In this document: piece by piece, positions 37,482 through 46,979 of the stretch
Numbering within the stretch: position 1 is the stretch's first letter
Layout: every line of letters begins with the position of its first letter
Source: Kibdelosporangium sp. MJ126-NF4
GTDB lineage: Bacteria; Actinomycetota; Actinomycetes; Mycobacteriales; Pseudonocardiaceae
Length of the DNA stretch: 64,000 nt
Direction of reading: 5' to 3'
Assembly (NCBI RefSeq): GCF_000826545.1
Contig: NZ_CDME01000002.1
Location: forward strand, 1,869,187 to 1,933,186
Translations under genes and position numbers: made by a program
The notes under the pieces: generated by a model
Told to the model about the DNA's origin: nothing
The model's input: only the letters and a program-made list of their open reading frames with translations
Databases searched by the model: none

Positions 37482-38840
37482 ATGTACTCAGTCACCAACC
37501 CGGCCACGGGCGAGCTGATCGAGGAGATCCCCAACTCGACCGAGGAGGAGGTCCAGGCGGCGATCGACAAGGTCCACCGCGGGTACACCGCGTGGCGCCG
37601 CCGCACGGTGGAGGAACGCGCCAAGATCGTACTGCGCGCGGCGGAGCTGTTCGCCGAACGCGCCGACGAGCTGGCCGAGATCATGACGCTGGAGATGGGC
37701 AAGCGGATCAACGAGGGCCGCGGCGAGGTCGGCATCGTCGTCGACATCTTCACCTACTACGGCACGCACGGGCCCGCGCTGCTGGCCGACGAGCCGCTGA
37801 AGGTCAAGGGCGGCGACGCGGTCATCCGCAAGGAGCCGATCGGCGCGCTGCTCGGCGTGATGCCGTGGAACTTCCCGTGCTACCAGGTCGCCCGGTTCGT
37901 GGCGCCGAACCTGGTGCTCGGCAACACGATCCTGCTCAAGCACGCGTCGATCTGCCCGCGCTCGGCGGTGGCGATCGAGCAGGTACTGCGCGACGCGGGC
38001 GTCCCGGACGACGCGTACGTCAACATCTTCGCCTCCAGCAGGCAGGTTCCCGCGATCCTCGCCGACCCGCGCGTCCAGGGCGTGTCGCTGACCGGCAGCG
38101 AGGCGGCCGGTGTGTCGGTGGCCGCGGAGGCGGGCCGAAACCTCAAGCGCTGCGTGCTGGAACTCGGCGGCTCGGACCCGCTGATCGTGCTGGACACCCA
38201 CGACATGGACGAGACGGTCAAGGCGACGTCGACCGCGCGGATGCGCAACTGCGGGCAGTCCTGCAACGCGCCGAAGCGGATCATCGTGCTGTCGGACATC
38301 TACGACGAGTACGTCGACAAGTTCACCAAGCGCGTGGGCGACTACTTCCAGCCCGGTGACCCCGCCGACCCGAAGACGACGCTGCCGCCGCTGGCGTCGA
38401 TCGCCGCGGCCGACGAGGTGGCCGGTCAGGTCGAGCAGGCCGTCGAGCAGGGCGCGACGCTGCGGACCGGTGGCAGGCGGATCGGACCGGGCGCCTACCT
38501 GGAGGCGACCGTGCTGACCGACGTGACGCCCGAGATGAACGCGTACTACGAGGAGATCTTCGGCCCGGTCGCACTGATCTTCAAGGCGGACTCCGAGGAG
38601 CAGGCGATCGCGATCGCCAACGACTCGCCGTTCGGCCTCGGCGCCGCGGTGTTCGGCACGGACCCGGAGCGCAACCGCGGGGTGGCCGACCGGATCGAGT
38701 CGGGCATGGTCTACCTGAACAAGTCCGGCGGGTCCCAGGCCGACCTGCCGTTCGGCGGGATCAAACGGTCCGGGATGGGCAGGGAACTCGGCGCACTGGG
38801 CATCGAGGAGTTCATGAACAAGAAGTCCATCAGGCTCTGA
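37482..38840 (+). CDS. NAD(P)-dependent succinate-semialdehyde-type aldehyde dehydrogenase
   Basis: 452 residues of the ALDH superfamily. It has the MPWNFP entry motif, the general base in LELGGSDP, the catalytic cysteine in NCGQSCNAPKR, and a C-terminal PFGGIKRSGMGRELG. The overall pattern (short N terminus, GQSC) matches the NADP-dependent succinate-semialdehyde dehydrogenase group, but the substrate is not proved by sequence. Single gene with its own A/T-rich promoter region. Confidence 0.9.
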   Translation: MYSVTNPATGELIEEIPNSTEEEVQAAIDKVHRGYTAWRRRTVEERAKIVLRAAELFAERADELAEIMTLEMGKRINEGRGEVGIVVDIFTYYGTHGPALLADEPLKVKGGDAVIRKEPIGALLGVMPWNFPCYQVARFVAPNLVLGNTILLKHASICPRSAVAIEQVLRDAGVPDDAYVNIFASSRQVPAILADPRVQGVSLTGSEAAGVSVAAEAGRNLKRCVLELGGSDPLIVLDTHDMDETVKATSTARMRNCGQSCNAPKRIIVLSDIYDEYVDKFTKRVGDYFQPGDPADPKTTLPPLASIAAADEVAGQVEQAVEQGATLRTGGRRIGPGAYLEATVLTDVTPEMNAYYEEIFGPVALIFKADSEEQAIAIANDSPFGLGAAVFGTDPERNRGVADRIESGMVYLNKSGGSQADLPFGGIKRSGMGRELGALGIEEFMNKKSIRL

Positions 38841-38842
38841 TT

Positions 38843-38885
38843 CCAGTTGGGGGCACCTACGTTCCCGTGAAGTGCCCCCAACTGG
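38843..38885. terminator. perfect 14-bp hairpin terminator
   Basis: CCAGTTGGGGGCAC and GTGCCCCCAACTGG flank a 15-base loop between the converging aldehyde dehydrogenase and subtilase genes. Confidence 0.85.
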
Positions 38886-38894
38886 TGGTTCTGG

Positions 38895-40703
38895 TTACAG
38901 CGTGAGCGTCCAGGTGTCGATCGTGCCGACGTCCTGACGGGCCACGTCCTGCACCCGCAGCTGCCAGGTGCCGTTACGGACCTCGCCGGACACGTTGACC
39001 GTGTAGGTCTGGTCGACGTTGTCCGCGCTGTCGGAGGTGCTGGAAGCCTTCAGCCGGTACGCGCTGCCGTCCGGAGCGACCAGGTCGATCACCAGGTCAC
39101 CGCGGTAGGTGTGCTTGATGTGCACCTCGGCGGTGCTGGTCGCCGACGCGTTGCCGGCGCACCCGGCGAAGGCCACCGAGCTCGTCACCGTGGTCAGGTC
39201 CGCGATGGCCACGTCGGTGCCGTTGGTCTGCGGGGTGCACGTCGGGGCCGTGCCGACCGTCCACTGGAAGTTCGTCGACGCCGAGCCACCCGCGGTCGCG
39301 GTGGCGGTCGCCGTCACGGTGTAGGTGCCCGCCGTGGTCGCCGTGCCCGTGATCAGGCCGTTGGACGATCCGATCGAGAGGCCGGTCGGCAGGCCAGTGG
39401 CGGACCATGTGTACGGCGCGGTGCCTCCGGATGCCGACAGCTGGAGGTTGGCCGACCCGCCGACCGCCGTGGTCTGCGGACCCGGGTTGGTCACGGACAC
39501 CCCTGGCGTGCCGCCGTTGACGCGCAGCAGCTTGTTCGGCGTGCTCGCACCGGGGTTGGTGACCTTGCCCGGGGTCGCCGCGGCGGTGATCGCGCTGTGC
39601 ACCTCCGCCGGGGTCTTGCTCGGGTTGTCCGCCAGGTACAGCGCGACGGCGCCAGCGACGTGCGGTGCGGCCATCGACGTGCCGCTCATCGTCGCCGAAC
39701 CGGTGTTGTTGTTGTACGACGCCGAGACGATGTCCTGTCCGGGCGCGAAGATGTCGGTGCAGGTACCGAAGCTGGAGAAGGACGCGCGGGCGTCCGTGCG
39801 CGCGGTGGCGGCGACGTTGATCGTCTGAGTCACGCGCTGTGGCGAGTACTGGCACGAGTCGTCGTTGAAGTTACCGGCGGCGACGGCGTAGGAGACGCCC
39901 TTGCCGACGGACGCGCGCACGGCGTCGTCCAGCACGCGGCTCGGCTCGTTCTTCACGCCGGTGTAGAGGCTCATGTTGGCCACGGCGGGCAGGACGGCGT
40001 TGGCGGTGACCCAGTCGACGCCCGCGGCCTCGGTGGAGATCGAGCCGCCACCCTGGCAGTTGAGCACACGGACGGCCTTCAGCTTGACCTTCTTGGCCAC
40101 TCCGAAGGTGTTGCCGCCGATCGTGCCCGACACGTGGGTGCCGTGGCCCTGGCAGTCCTTGCCCTGCTGACCGTCGTTGAAGGCGTCGAAACCGAACGTA
40201 GCCCGGCCGCCGAAGTCGCTGTGGTTGTAGTTGATCCCGGTGTCGATGACGTACGCGGTGACGTTCGACGCCTCGGTGGAATAGCTGTAGTTCTGGTTCA
40301 GCGGAAGATCCGCCTGGTCGATCCGGTCCAGACCCCACGACGGCGGGTTCGGCTGGTCGGTCAGCAGGCCGACCGTGCGGTCCTGTTCCACATAGGACAC
40401 CGCAGGGTCGGCGGCCAGTTTGCGGGCCTGCGTCGCGGACATGGTGACCGAGAAGCCCTTGAGCGCGGCCTGGTACACGAAGCCGACCTTGCCGCCGTAG
40501 CGTGCGGTCAGCCCGTCGGCCGCGCCACGGACAGCGACGGTGTCCTTCAACACCACGACATAGCTGTCCTGGATCTTGTTGGGCGCGTTCTCCGCGATGA
40601 TCTGCTGAGCGGCGGCCGCGTTCGTCGGCAGGACTGCCGCGAACACAGCCGCGGCGGCGACACCGGTGCCGAGAATTCTTCCTTGCAGCGATCTGAGACG
40701 CAT
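38895..40703 (-). CDS. secreted subtilisin-like protease with P-domain
   Basis: 602 residues. A Sec signal ends near AAAA at about residue 32. An inhibitor I9-type propeptide follows to about 112 (YVVVLKD...YVEQDRTV). The S8 catalytic domain has Asp154 (VIDTG), His187 (GHGTHVSG) and Ser343 (GTSMAAPH). The C-terminal part carries an Ig-like/putative-Ig repeat (about 405-490) and a proprotein-convertase P-domain (ending [15 protein letters not shown]). It is an extracellular protease that matures by cleaving its propeptide. Preceded by about 190 bases of intergenic DNA with no gene. Confidence 0.93.
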   Translation of the reverse strand: MRLRSLQGRILGTGVAAAAVFAAVLPTNAAAAQQIIAENAPNKIQDSYVVVLKDTVAVRGAADGLTARYGGKVGFVYQAALKGFSVTMSATQARKLAADPAVSYVEQDRTVGLLTDQPNPPSWGLDRIDQADLPLNQNYSYSTEASNVTAYVIDTGINYNHSDFGGRATFGFDAFNDGQQGKDCQGHGTHVSGTIGGNTFGVAKKVKLKAVRVLNCQGGGSISTEAAGVDWVTANAVLPAVANMSLYTGVKNEPSRVLDDAVRASVGKGVSYAVAAGNFNDDSCQYSPQRVTQTINVAATARTDARASFSSFGTCTDIFAPGQDIVSASYNNNTGSATMSGTSMAAPHVAGAVALYLADNPSKTPAEVHSAITAAATPGKVTNPGASTPNKLLRVNGGTPGVSVTNPGPQTTAVGGSANLQLSASGGTAPYTWSATGLPTGLSIGSSNGLITGTATTAGTYTVTATATATAGGSASTNFQWTVGTAPTCTPQTNGTDVAIADLTTVTSSVAFAGCAGNASATSTAEVHIKHTYRGDLVIDLVAPDGSAYRLKASSTSDSADNVDQTYTVNVSGEVRNGTWQLRVQDVARQDVGTIDTWTLTL

Positions 40704-40891
40704 GAAAGCTCCTTGCGCGCAGGGGCACCGGAGACTGCCAGCCCTCGATGGCGTGTTCCCGGTGGTGATGAGCTCGTGCTGCGAGGATTATTTGATCTGT
40801 CCACCAACTGGGACAACGTACTTTCGTACGGTAATTCCGGGTTTACCCCACATGGCCGATTCGTCGGGTCATTGCCGGGGACAGATGGCCG

Positions 40892-41719
40892 TCACGAGCA
40901 CGTGATCCGAAGGTAACGGAACGTGGCGCTGAACGGCTCCGAGTCCGGTGTCGTGTTCAGCGCCATCACGCCCACCCGCACAGCCCTCGTCACGGGCGCC
41001 GGTGCGCCCACCGGTTGCCAGTCGCCGTTGTTCGGGGTGTCCCGCCACTCCGCCTTGACCTGGCCGTCGTGACGTGACAGCCGCAGTTCGACGTTGGTGG
41101 CGCTGGCGGGAACCGTCACCTGCTCACCGTCGCCGTAGTACGCGACCACGTCGTCGAAACCGCGTTCCAGCCGCACGTAGTGGTGCGCGTCCTCGAACAC
41201 CAACAGGCCCGCCGCCTGGTCGGCCACCGCCGGGTCGGTGAAAACCTCGGTCTGCACGGTGAAATCGTCCGAGACCGTGGTGTACAGGAACGGCGCGGTC
41301 ACCTCACCGCCGATGTCCCCGCCGATGTCACTGCCTGGGCGGGCGGTCATCTCCAGCCGCCCCTCGATGAAGTCGTAGGTCGACCGGCCGCCGCGGTCGT
41401 TCATCCGGTTGAGGCCCTCGACACCGGCCGCCGAGGCGAAGTCCGCCAGCCACGGCTGGCAGCCAGGGCGCTCCGGCAGGTACTCGAACACCACCGCGAC
41501 CGACGTGACCACCAGCAGCGCCGCTCCCGCGTACAGCCAGTTCCGGCGACCGTCGGGGCGGTCGGGATCATCCCCGCTGTCCGCTGCCGCCCGGTGGCCC
41601 ATCAACGCAGTATCCACCTCGCCCCGGTGGTCGTACACCGCTCGGCGGAACCGGTTACGCAGTCGGGCAACCCGCTCTGTCAGCGGGACGCCCGGACGGG
41701 GCGGGTCAGAACACGTCAC
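40892..41719 (-). CDS. membrane-anchored concanavalin-like (DUF1349-type) protein
   Basis: About 275 residues from GTG 41719, which overlaps the stop of the 93-residue gene by 14 bases; a later start is possible. Residues about 60-80 form a single transmembrane helix (LYAGAALLVVTSVAVVF). The extracytoplasmic part (FLYTTVSDDFTVQTEV..., AGLLVFEDAHHYVRLERG) resembles DUF1349/beta-xylosidase C-terminal concanavalin-like domains. It is the last of three genes on this strand behind a metalloprotease. Function unknown; carbohydrate or surface binding is plausible. Confidence 0.65.
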   Translation of the reverse strand: MTCSDPPRPGVPLTERVARLRNRFRRAVYDHRGEVDTALMGHRAAADSGDDPDRPDGRRNWLYAGAALLVVTSVAVVFEYLPERPGCQPWLADFASAAGVEGLNRMNDRGGRSTYDFIEGRLEMTARPGSDIGGDIGGEVTAPFLYTTVSDDFTVQTEVFTDPAVADQAAGLLVFEDAHHYVRLERGFDDVVAYYGDGEQVTVPASATNVELRLSRHDGQVKAEWRDTPNNGDWQPVGAPAPVTRAVRVGVMALNTTPDSEPFSATFRYLRITCS

Positions 41720-41987
41720 CGACTCTCGGCGGGCCGAGGGTGAGCTCGCCCGCGGGGTCCAGATCCACCCGCAGTCGCCGCTCACCCCCGACCCGGTGGG
41801 ACCGCGCGCGGCCACGCACCCGAACCTCCACAATGGACCCTGTGTCGGCCGGAACCGTGACCACTTCGGCGATCCCCACCGAGTAGTTCGTCTCGACGCG
41901 GTCGCCGCGCCAGGCTCGCGTCCCGTCGACGAGCACGACCACCTCGTCACCGGCGAATCCCTCGCCCAGTTCGACCGACAGCGTCAT
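41706..41987 (-). CDS. 93-residue hypothetical protein
   Basis: A small beta-rich protein (MTLSVELGEGFAGDEVVVLV, then SIVEVRVRGR) with no signal peptide. It starts 7 bases after the metalloprotease stop and overlaps the downstream membrane-protein gene, so all three are translationally coupled. I do not recognise the family. The strong GC3 bias and the spacing support it as real. Confidence 0.65.
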   Translation of the reverse strand: MTLSVELGEGFAGDEVVVLVDGTRAWRGDRVETNYSVGIAEVVTVPADTGSIVEVRVRGRARSHRVGGERRLRVDLDPAGELTLGPPRVGDVF

Positions 41988-41994
41988 GGGCCGA

Positions 41995-44172
41995 TTATCC
42001 CTCCAGCGACCGGATCACCGACGGTGGCTCGTTGTTCGACTGGGCCAGGCCTCGGATGTCCGCGCGCAGGTCGCGGGCACCTGCTTCGTCGCCAGCCTGT
42101 GCGTGGCTGTCGGCGAGGTACGCCGCCGCCTGGTAGACCGTCCGGTTGTCGAGTCCTCCTTCTCCTCGTGAGTCGTCGATCGCGCCGCGCAGCAGTTCGT
42201 CGGCGCGCACGAGATCCGGTTCGCGGACCTCGATCCCGCGGTCGGGCCGCACTGTGGTGAACGGCCTGGCCTGGTTCATGCCCAGCGCGAACCGGGCGTA
42301 CACCGCGCTCGGGTGATCGCCGTAGTGCTGTGCGACGGTTTCCAGCGCCGCCGTGCCGTTGGACAGGTACGGCGAGTCCGTGCCCATCAGCGTGAGCACC
42401 ATGCCGGTCTGGTCGCCCAGCATCAGGTCGGCGACGATGTCGCCTTCCACCGAGCGGGGCGCGCCGACACGGACCGTCGTCGCGTTGGACATGATCAGGT
42501 CACCGGCCGGTGTGGCGTAGGCGGCCCGGATCCGGTACGTGCCAGGGTCTTCGAAGACCTGCCCGACCTCGGCGTCGTACCCGATGTACGCGCTGACCGG
42601 CAGTTGCTCGCCGCCGCCGCAGGACACCAGTTCCGGTGTGACGCAATGGGTCACCGGCGGCCGGTGCACGATCACATCCCCGCGCGGCCTGCTGACCGCG
42701 ATCTGGACGAACTGGTACTTCGGGTGCAGCTGGTCGCGGGCGTTGACGCGCTGGGTGCGCTCAGCGGTCAGGGTGATGTCGAGGACCATGGGTGTGCCGA
42801 GCACCGGCCGTGCCTGTGTCGGCTTGATCTCCAGCCGCAGTCCGGTGTTGTCGGAGAGGTGGTCGGCGTACTCGTCGGCCACTTCCAGTGCGGCGCCGAT
42901 GCCGAACGGGTCGCCGCCCATGATCACGGCGTTGCGGAAGCCGTGCCGCAGGTGCGTCAGTTCCAGGTCGTCGAACACGAACGGGAACGCCGCCCAGAAC
43001 GCCGCTTCACCGGACGGCCCGCCGTTGAGTGGCACGTAGTTGCGCGGGTAGTTCATCCACGACAGGCTGTGCACCCGGTTGGGCATCGGCGGGTTCATGA
43101 ACTGCTTGTGGAACGAGTGGAACAGGTTGAAGCAGTGCCCGAGCTCGTGCACGTTGGTGTAGAGCTGGGTGCGGTGGTTGGTCGCGATCCGCTCGTAGAA
43201 ACTGGCGCAGCCCTGCCGTTGCAGGCCTTGCTGGTCGAACATGATGCCGAGCAGCGTCGATGTCGGCGTGGTCAGCTCGTGCCGCATGGCGTGCAGCAAC
43301 CAGACCTTCCACTGCGGTTTCTCCTGCCACTGCGAGAAATGCGCCTCCATGGCGTGGTGCAGGCTGGCGTTGTTCCACACGTGGTTGGCCGCGGTGTTGA
43401 CGATGTTGCCGCCACCGGTGTCGAGCATCTGGATGCCCGCCTCGGCGTACGCGCCCGCCACGCTCAGCGTGCGCACCGGTCCGCCGCTGGGCTGGGATCC
43501 GGTGTTGTAGTTGACGAACGGGGCCACACCGGACTCACAGTCCTGTTCCAGTTCGACAGTGCGGAACGATCCCGCCGCCCACGCGCACGTGTAGGTGGCT
43601 CCGATCGCGCCGCTGGGCGTGGACCAGCGGATGGTCGCCGGGGCGGGCGGGGAGAAAATGCGGGTGCGCGGGATGACCACGGTGGCGACGGTGAAGGTGG
43701 TCGACCAGGTGGTGCGGGCGGTGCCGACGACGGTGAGGGTCGACGCCGTCGCGGTGACCGTGACCGCGTCGACGGTCCATGAGCCGAAGTAGCTGACGGT
43801 GGCGCCGGAGAGGGCGTAGTAGTCGCCGCTGAGTTTGCCCAGCGGGTGTCTGCCGTCCACGTCCACCCGCAGCTCAAGCTGGTAGCCGACGGGTTGGGAC
43901 CGGTAGCGGCCGCTGGCCGCGCGCACCGGCAGCGGGATGGGGGCGGGCGGCACGACGGGGGACGTGGCGTCCAGTTCGGTGACGTCGTGGCCGTTGCCGG
44001 ACCGCGGTTCCTCGCCGGTGATCACCTGCGCGGCTGAGGCGAGCGGCCCACTCGGGTCGCCGGTCAGGCCACCCGGACTGACCGGCAGCCGGAATGCGAT
44101 CTGTTCGACCTCGTCGTCGAGATCGCGAAAAGCCGGGACGTGACTGGTTGCATTCGGTTCGATCGCTGTCAT
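41995..44172 (-). CDS. large HExxH metalloprotease-like protein (metzincin-type zinc site)
   Basis: 725 residues from ATG 44172 with GAGGAG ribosome site. There is no obvious signal peptide. The zinc motif is HELGHCFNLFH (His342, Glu343, His346, His352), the extended HExxHxxxxxH layout of metzincins. The N-terminal 200 residues are beta-rich with a Thr/Val-rich stretch (VTVTATASTLTVVG), and the C-terminal 350 include a beta domain and a helical tail. The lack of an export signal together with the two downstream coupled genes suggests a self-contained cassette. A classical family name cannot be given by eye. Confidence 0.75.
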   Translation of the reverse strand: MTAIEPNATSHVPAFRDLDDEVEQIAFRLPVSPGGLTGDPSGPLASAAQVITGEEPRSGNGHDVTELDATSPVVPPAPIPLPVRAASGRYRSQPVGYQLELRVDVDGRHPLGKLSGDYYALSGATVSYFGSWTVDAVTVTATASTLTVVGTARTTWSTTFTVATVVIPRTRIFSPPAPATIRWSTPSGAIGATYTCAWAAGSFRTVELEQDCESGVAPFVNYNTGSQPSGGPVRTLSVAGAYAEAGIQMLDTGGGNIVNTAANHVWNNASLHHAMEAHFSQWQEKPQWKVWLLHAMRHELTTPTSTLLGIMFDQQGLQRQGCASFYERIATNHRTQLYTNVHELGHCFNLFHSFHKQFMNPPMPNRVHSLSWMNYPRNYVPLNGGPSGEAAFWAAFPFVFDDLELTHLRHGFRNAVIMGGDPFGIGAALEVADEYADHLSDNTGLRLEIKPTQARPVLGTPMVLDITLTAERTQRVNARDQLHPKYQFVQIAVSRPRGDVIVHRPPVTHCVTPELVSCGGGEQLPVSAYIGYDAEVGQVFEDPGTYRIRAAYATPAGDLIMSNATTVRVGAPRSVEGDIVADLMLGDQTGMVLTLMGTDSPYLSNGTAALETVAQHYGDHPSAVYARFALGMNQARPFTTVRPDRGIEVREPDLVRADELLRGAIDDSRGEGGLDNRTVYQAAAYLADSHAQAGDEAGARDLRADIRGLAQSNNEPPSVIRSLEG

Positions 44173-44504
44173 CGGATAATTCACTCCTCGACAAGCTGCG
44201 CCTCGTGGCGAGGAGAGCGCGCGACAGACCACGGCTGCGGAAAGAGCTCTTTCGCGGCAGTCGACGACCGAGGTTCTCTGCTGGCCCGAGAGACTCCTGA
44301 CCTGGGACAGTCTGCTCCGCGGACGCCGGACACACAAGGTCTTAGTACCCTGTTCGGACAGAAAGGTTGTTCGCCGGAAAACGTACTCTACGGTCAACAA
44401 GAACAATTATCCGAGCAGGCAGCCGCCTGGAAACAAATAAACTCCGACAACGTCGTGATTCGCCGAACGAGAAACCAAAAACACAAGATCGTCCTGTTTC
44501 CCCA
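44173..44504. other. lower-GC intergenic stretch
   Basis: About 330 bases between the metalloprotease start and the frameshifted small gene. It is visibly richer in A/T than its surroundings (for example AACAAATAAACTCC). The sequence ATCCGAGCAGGC occurs at about 44409 and again at about 44523. I see no gene, only likely promoter DNA for the metalloprotease. Confidence 0.5.
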
Positions 44505-44844
44505 TCAGGGACGGAGCAGATATCCGAGCAGGCGGCGGCGCGCGGCGGTGTTGCCGGGGTGCGCCGGTTGTCGGCGCCGAACCGGCTGTCCGGGTTGGCG
44601 GCGTCGACCAGGGTGCGGTAGGCGGCCATCCGGTGGTGGAAGTCGAACGGGTCGAGCACTTCGTTCAGCGGCTTGACCGAAGTCCATACCTCGAACGGAT
44701 CCAGACCGGCCAGTTCGTCCGGATGCGTCACCACGTCGTCGGCCCCTTGTCCTGGTCGGCAACCAGAAAGTACGCCCCAACCGCCGGAAGCTTCTGCCGT
44801 CGGCGAGCGAAAGTCTTCAGTTGTTCGTCAAAAGTGGTTAACAT
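44505..44844 (-). pseudogene. frameshifted small gene of unknown function
   Basis: Three consecutive frames carry coding-like third-position bias. MLTTFDEQLKTFARRRQKLP...GPTTW ends at TGA 44728-44730. VTHPDELAGLDPFEVWTSVK...FGADN follows in the next frame. AHPGNTAARRRLLGYLLRP with a stop at 44505 follows in the third. Read together they make one protein of about 112 residues with two frame shifts. The first junction could instead be a GTGA overlap between two small genes. No family is recognised. Confidence 0.45.
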
Positions 44845-44947
44845 CCGGCTGACTGCACGACCGGCCGTTTGTCTGTACCTCGCCGCCATGGGCGTCATCC
44901 GCCGCCCGACGTATGCGCACGCCCGCTTCAGAAAGGCGCTATCGGTC

Positions 44948-46051
44948 ATGGAAGACAAGCAGAGCAAACGGTTCACCCGCCGTGACGTCTTCACCGCGTC
45001 CGCCTCGGCCGCCGCCGTGCTCGGCGCGGCAGGCTTACCCATGCTCACCACGGCGACGCCCGCCCTCGCCGACAGCGACAGTGACAGTGACAGTGACTGG
45101 GGGCGGGGCCTGCGTGCCGACCCGCTGATTCCGTCGCGCAACCGCGGGATCATCCTGTACAGCGTCCGTGACCGCATCGGTGCGGCACCGGACAACACAG
45201 GCGTGCCCTACGGCTTCGAACGGGTGTTGGCCCGGCTCGCCGAGATCGGCTACAAGGAGATCGAGTTCGCGGGCTACACGCAGAACACCGCGATCCTCGG
45301 CCGCCAGATCACGCCCAGGGAGATCCGCAAGATCCTCGACGACAACGGGCTGGTCGCCAACGGCACGCACACGCAGATCAGCCCGGACTCCTTCGAGCGC
45401 GAGATGGACGTCGCCCAGGAACTGGGCATGCGCAACATCGGCACCGGCGGCGACCCGGCCAACACGGCGTACAGGTCCGACTGGGACGCGGCCGCCGACA
45501 CCTGGAACGAACTGGGCCGCCGCGCACGAGCCCGCGGCCTGCGGCTGTACACGCACAACCACGACGCCGCCTACAGCTTCCTGCTCGACACCGGACCGTT
45601 GGACGCAGCCGGAAAACCGACGCGCTCGTCCGGCAAACGCCGCCTCGAGTACTTCATCGACAGGACCGACCCCCGGCACGTCTTCTTCGAGATGGACATC
45701 TTCTGGGCCTACGTGGCCCGTTTCAGGCACAGGACGTACACCGACCGTTGGGGACGCGAGCAGACCAGCCTGTTCGACCCGATTCTCACCGTCGCGCCAC
45801 GAACCACCCGGTTCCCGCTGTTCCACGCCAAGGACGGCAACCGCAATCCCGACGTACCCAACGGGCACGACATGGTCCCGTTCGGTGACGGCGACATCAA
45901 CTTCCAGCAGTTCTTCCAGACCATCGGCGAGCCGGACTTCCACCACGCCAACTGGGAGCAGGACAACGCCCCCGGCAGCCCGGCACAGTCACTGGACTTC
46001 GCCGCGTCGAGCTACACCAACATGTCCGAGCTGACCATCTACCGCCGCTGA
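44948..46051 (+). CDS. Tat-exported sugar phosphate isomerase/epimerase-like protein
   Basis: 367 residues from ATG 44948. A twin-arginine signal (FTRRDVFTASASAAAVLGAA) is followed by an unusual Ser-Asp repeat (SDSDSDSD) just after the cleavage region. A xylose-isomerase-like TIM barrel follows (LARLAEIGYKEIEFAGYT, GLRLYTHNHDAAY, VFFEMDIFWAY, FPLFHAKDGN), with metal-binding acidic and His residues in place. Members act on sugars or inositols; the substrate here is unknown. It is divergent from the frameshifted gene. Confidence 0.87.
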   Translation: MEDKQSKRFTRRDVFTASASAAAVLGAAGLPMLTTATPALADSDSDSDSDWGRGLRADPLIPSRNRGIILYSVRDRIGAAPDNTGVPYGFERVLARLAEIGYKEIEFAGYTQNTAILGRQITPREIRKILDDNGLVANGTHTQISPDSFEREMDVAQELGMRNIGTGGDPANTAYRSDWDAAADTWNELGRRARARGLRLYTHNHDAAYSFLLDTGPLDAAGKPTRSSGKRRLEYFIDRTDPRHVFFEMDIFWAYVARFRHRTYTDRWGREQTSLFDPILTVAPRTTRFPLFHAKDGNRNPDVPNGHDMVPFGDGDINFQQFFQTIGEPDFHHANWEQDNAPGSPAQSLDFAASSYTNMSELTIYRR

Positions 46052-46065
46052 GCGGCGCCATTCTC

Positions 46066-46132
46066 GGTTGCCCACCGCGCGACAACACGTGGCGAACTGC
46101 CCGCCACGCGTTGCCCCGCGCGGTGGGCAACC
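46066..46132. terminator. nested hairpin terminator
   Basis: A perfect 16-bp outer stem (GGTTGCCCACCGCGCG / CGCGCGGTGGGCAACC) encloses a second stem (CAACACGTGGCG / CGCCACGCGTTG, one mismatch). It separates the converging isomerase and acetyltransferase genes. Confidence 0.8.
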
Positions 46133-46135
46133 GTC

Positions 46136-46606
46136 CTAGCCGAACTGGTAGGCGGCGATGTCCTTGGCGGTGTCGACCAGCCGGAAACCGGCCTTCTCCA
46201 GCACCCGCGCCGACGCGGGATTCGACAGTTCCACGGTGGCGCAGACCATGTCCACGTCAGGCGAGGTCAGGGCGAACTCGGTGAGGGCACGCGTGGCCTC
46301 GGCGGCGTAGCCACGGCCACGGCGGGACGGCACGATGCCGTACCCGATCTCCAGCCTGCCGTCGCTGGGCGGCCAGAACAGGCCGATCGAGCCCACCACC
46401 AACCCGCTGTCACGTTCGATGACAAGCCGGTGGCCGTACTCGCCGAGCCACACCGGGTGTTGGCCGAACAGGCCCGCGATCACGAGGTCGCCGTCGGCGG
46501 GGAAGTCCTCGGCCCACTGCGGCTGGCGGTGGCCCACGGTGACGGCGTCCGCGTCGGGCAATGTCCACGACCGCAGGACGAGGCGGTCGGTGGTCAGGTC
46601 GGCCAT
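46136..46606 (-). CDS. GNAT acetyltransferase
   Basis: 156 residues. The family pattern of RimJ/RimL-like acetyltransferases is clear: TDRLVLRSW at the N terminus, the acetyl-CoA loop RRGRGYAAEATRAL, and ELSNPASARVLEKAGFR. ATG 46606 is chosen because GGAG lies 7 bases upstream. It acetylates an amine of unknown identity. Confidence 0.9.
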   Translation of the reverse strand: MADLTTDRLVLRSWTLPDADAVTVGHRQPQWAEDFPADGDLVIAGLFGQHPVWLGEYGHRLVIERDSGLVVGSIGLFWPPSDGRLEIGYGIVPSRRGRGYAAEATRALTEFALTSPDVDMVCATVELSNPASARVLEKAGFRLVDTAKDIAAYQFG

Positions 46607-46716
46607 GGTTGTCTCCGTTGCCATCAGCTGTCGGGTGGCCCTGAGCAGCAAGTTCAGGGTCGTCCCGGGGTCTTCACCGATGTTTCGGGTAACCGGGCAC
46701 TGGCAACATAACTGAC

Positions 46717-46908
46717 ATGGCAACCGCAACTGTAACCAGGTCACGGCACAACAAGGTGATCGCGGGGGTGTGCGCGGGCCTGGCCGAGAAGGTCGGCTGG
46801 AAACCGAAGACGATGCGTCTGGTGTTCCTGCTGTCCTGCCTGCTGCCCGGACCCCAGTTCGTGCTGTACATCGTCCTGTGGGCGATGATGCCGCAGCGCG
46901 ACTACTGA
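46717..46908 (+). CDS. PspC-domain small membrane protein
   Basis: 63 residues, essentially one PspC domain: RSRHNKVIAGVCAGLAEKVGW, then a hydrophobic helix (LVFLLSCLLPGPQFVLYIVL) and WAMMPQ. PspC proteins take part in envelope-stress signalling in other bacteria. Here no other psp genes are adjacent. Confidence 0.9.
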   Translation: MATATVTRSRHNKVIAGVCAGLAEKVGWKPKTMRLVFLLSCLLPGPQFVLYIVLWAMMPQRDY

Positions 46909-46979
46909 TCCGACCCGTTCGAGTGGTGTTCCCCCGGTGGCCCTAGTCTCGGCGACCCACCGGAGAAGAACGGACCACC

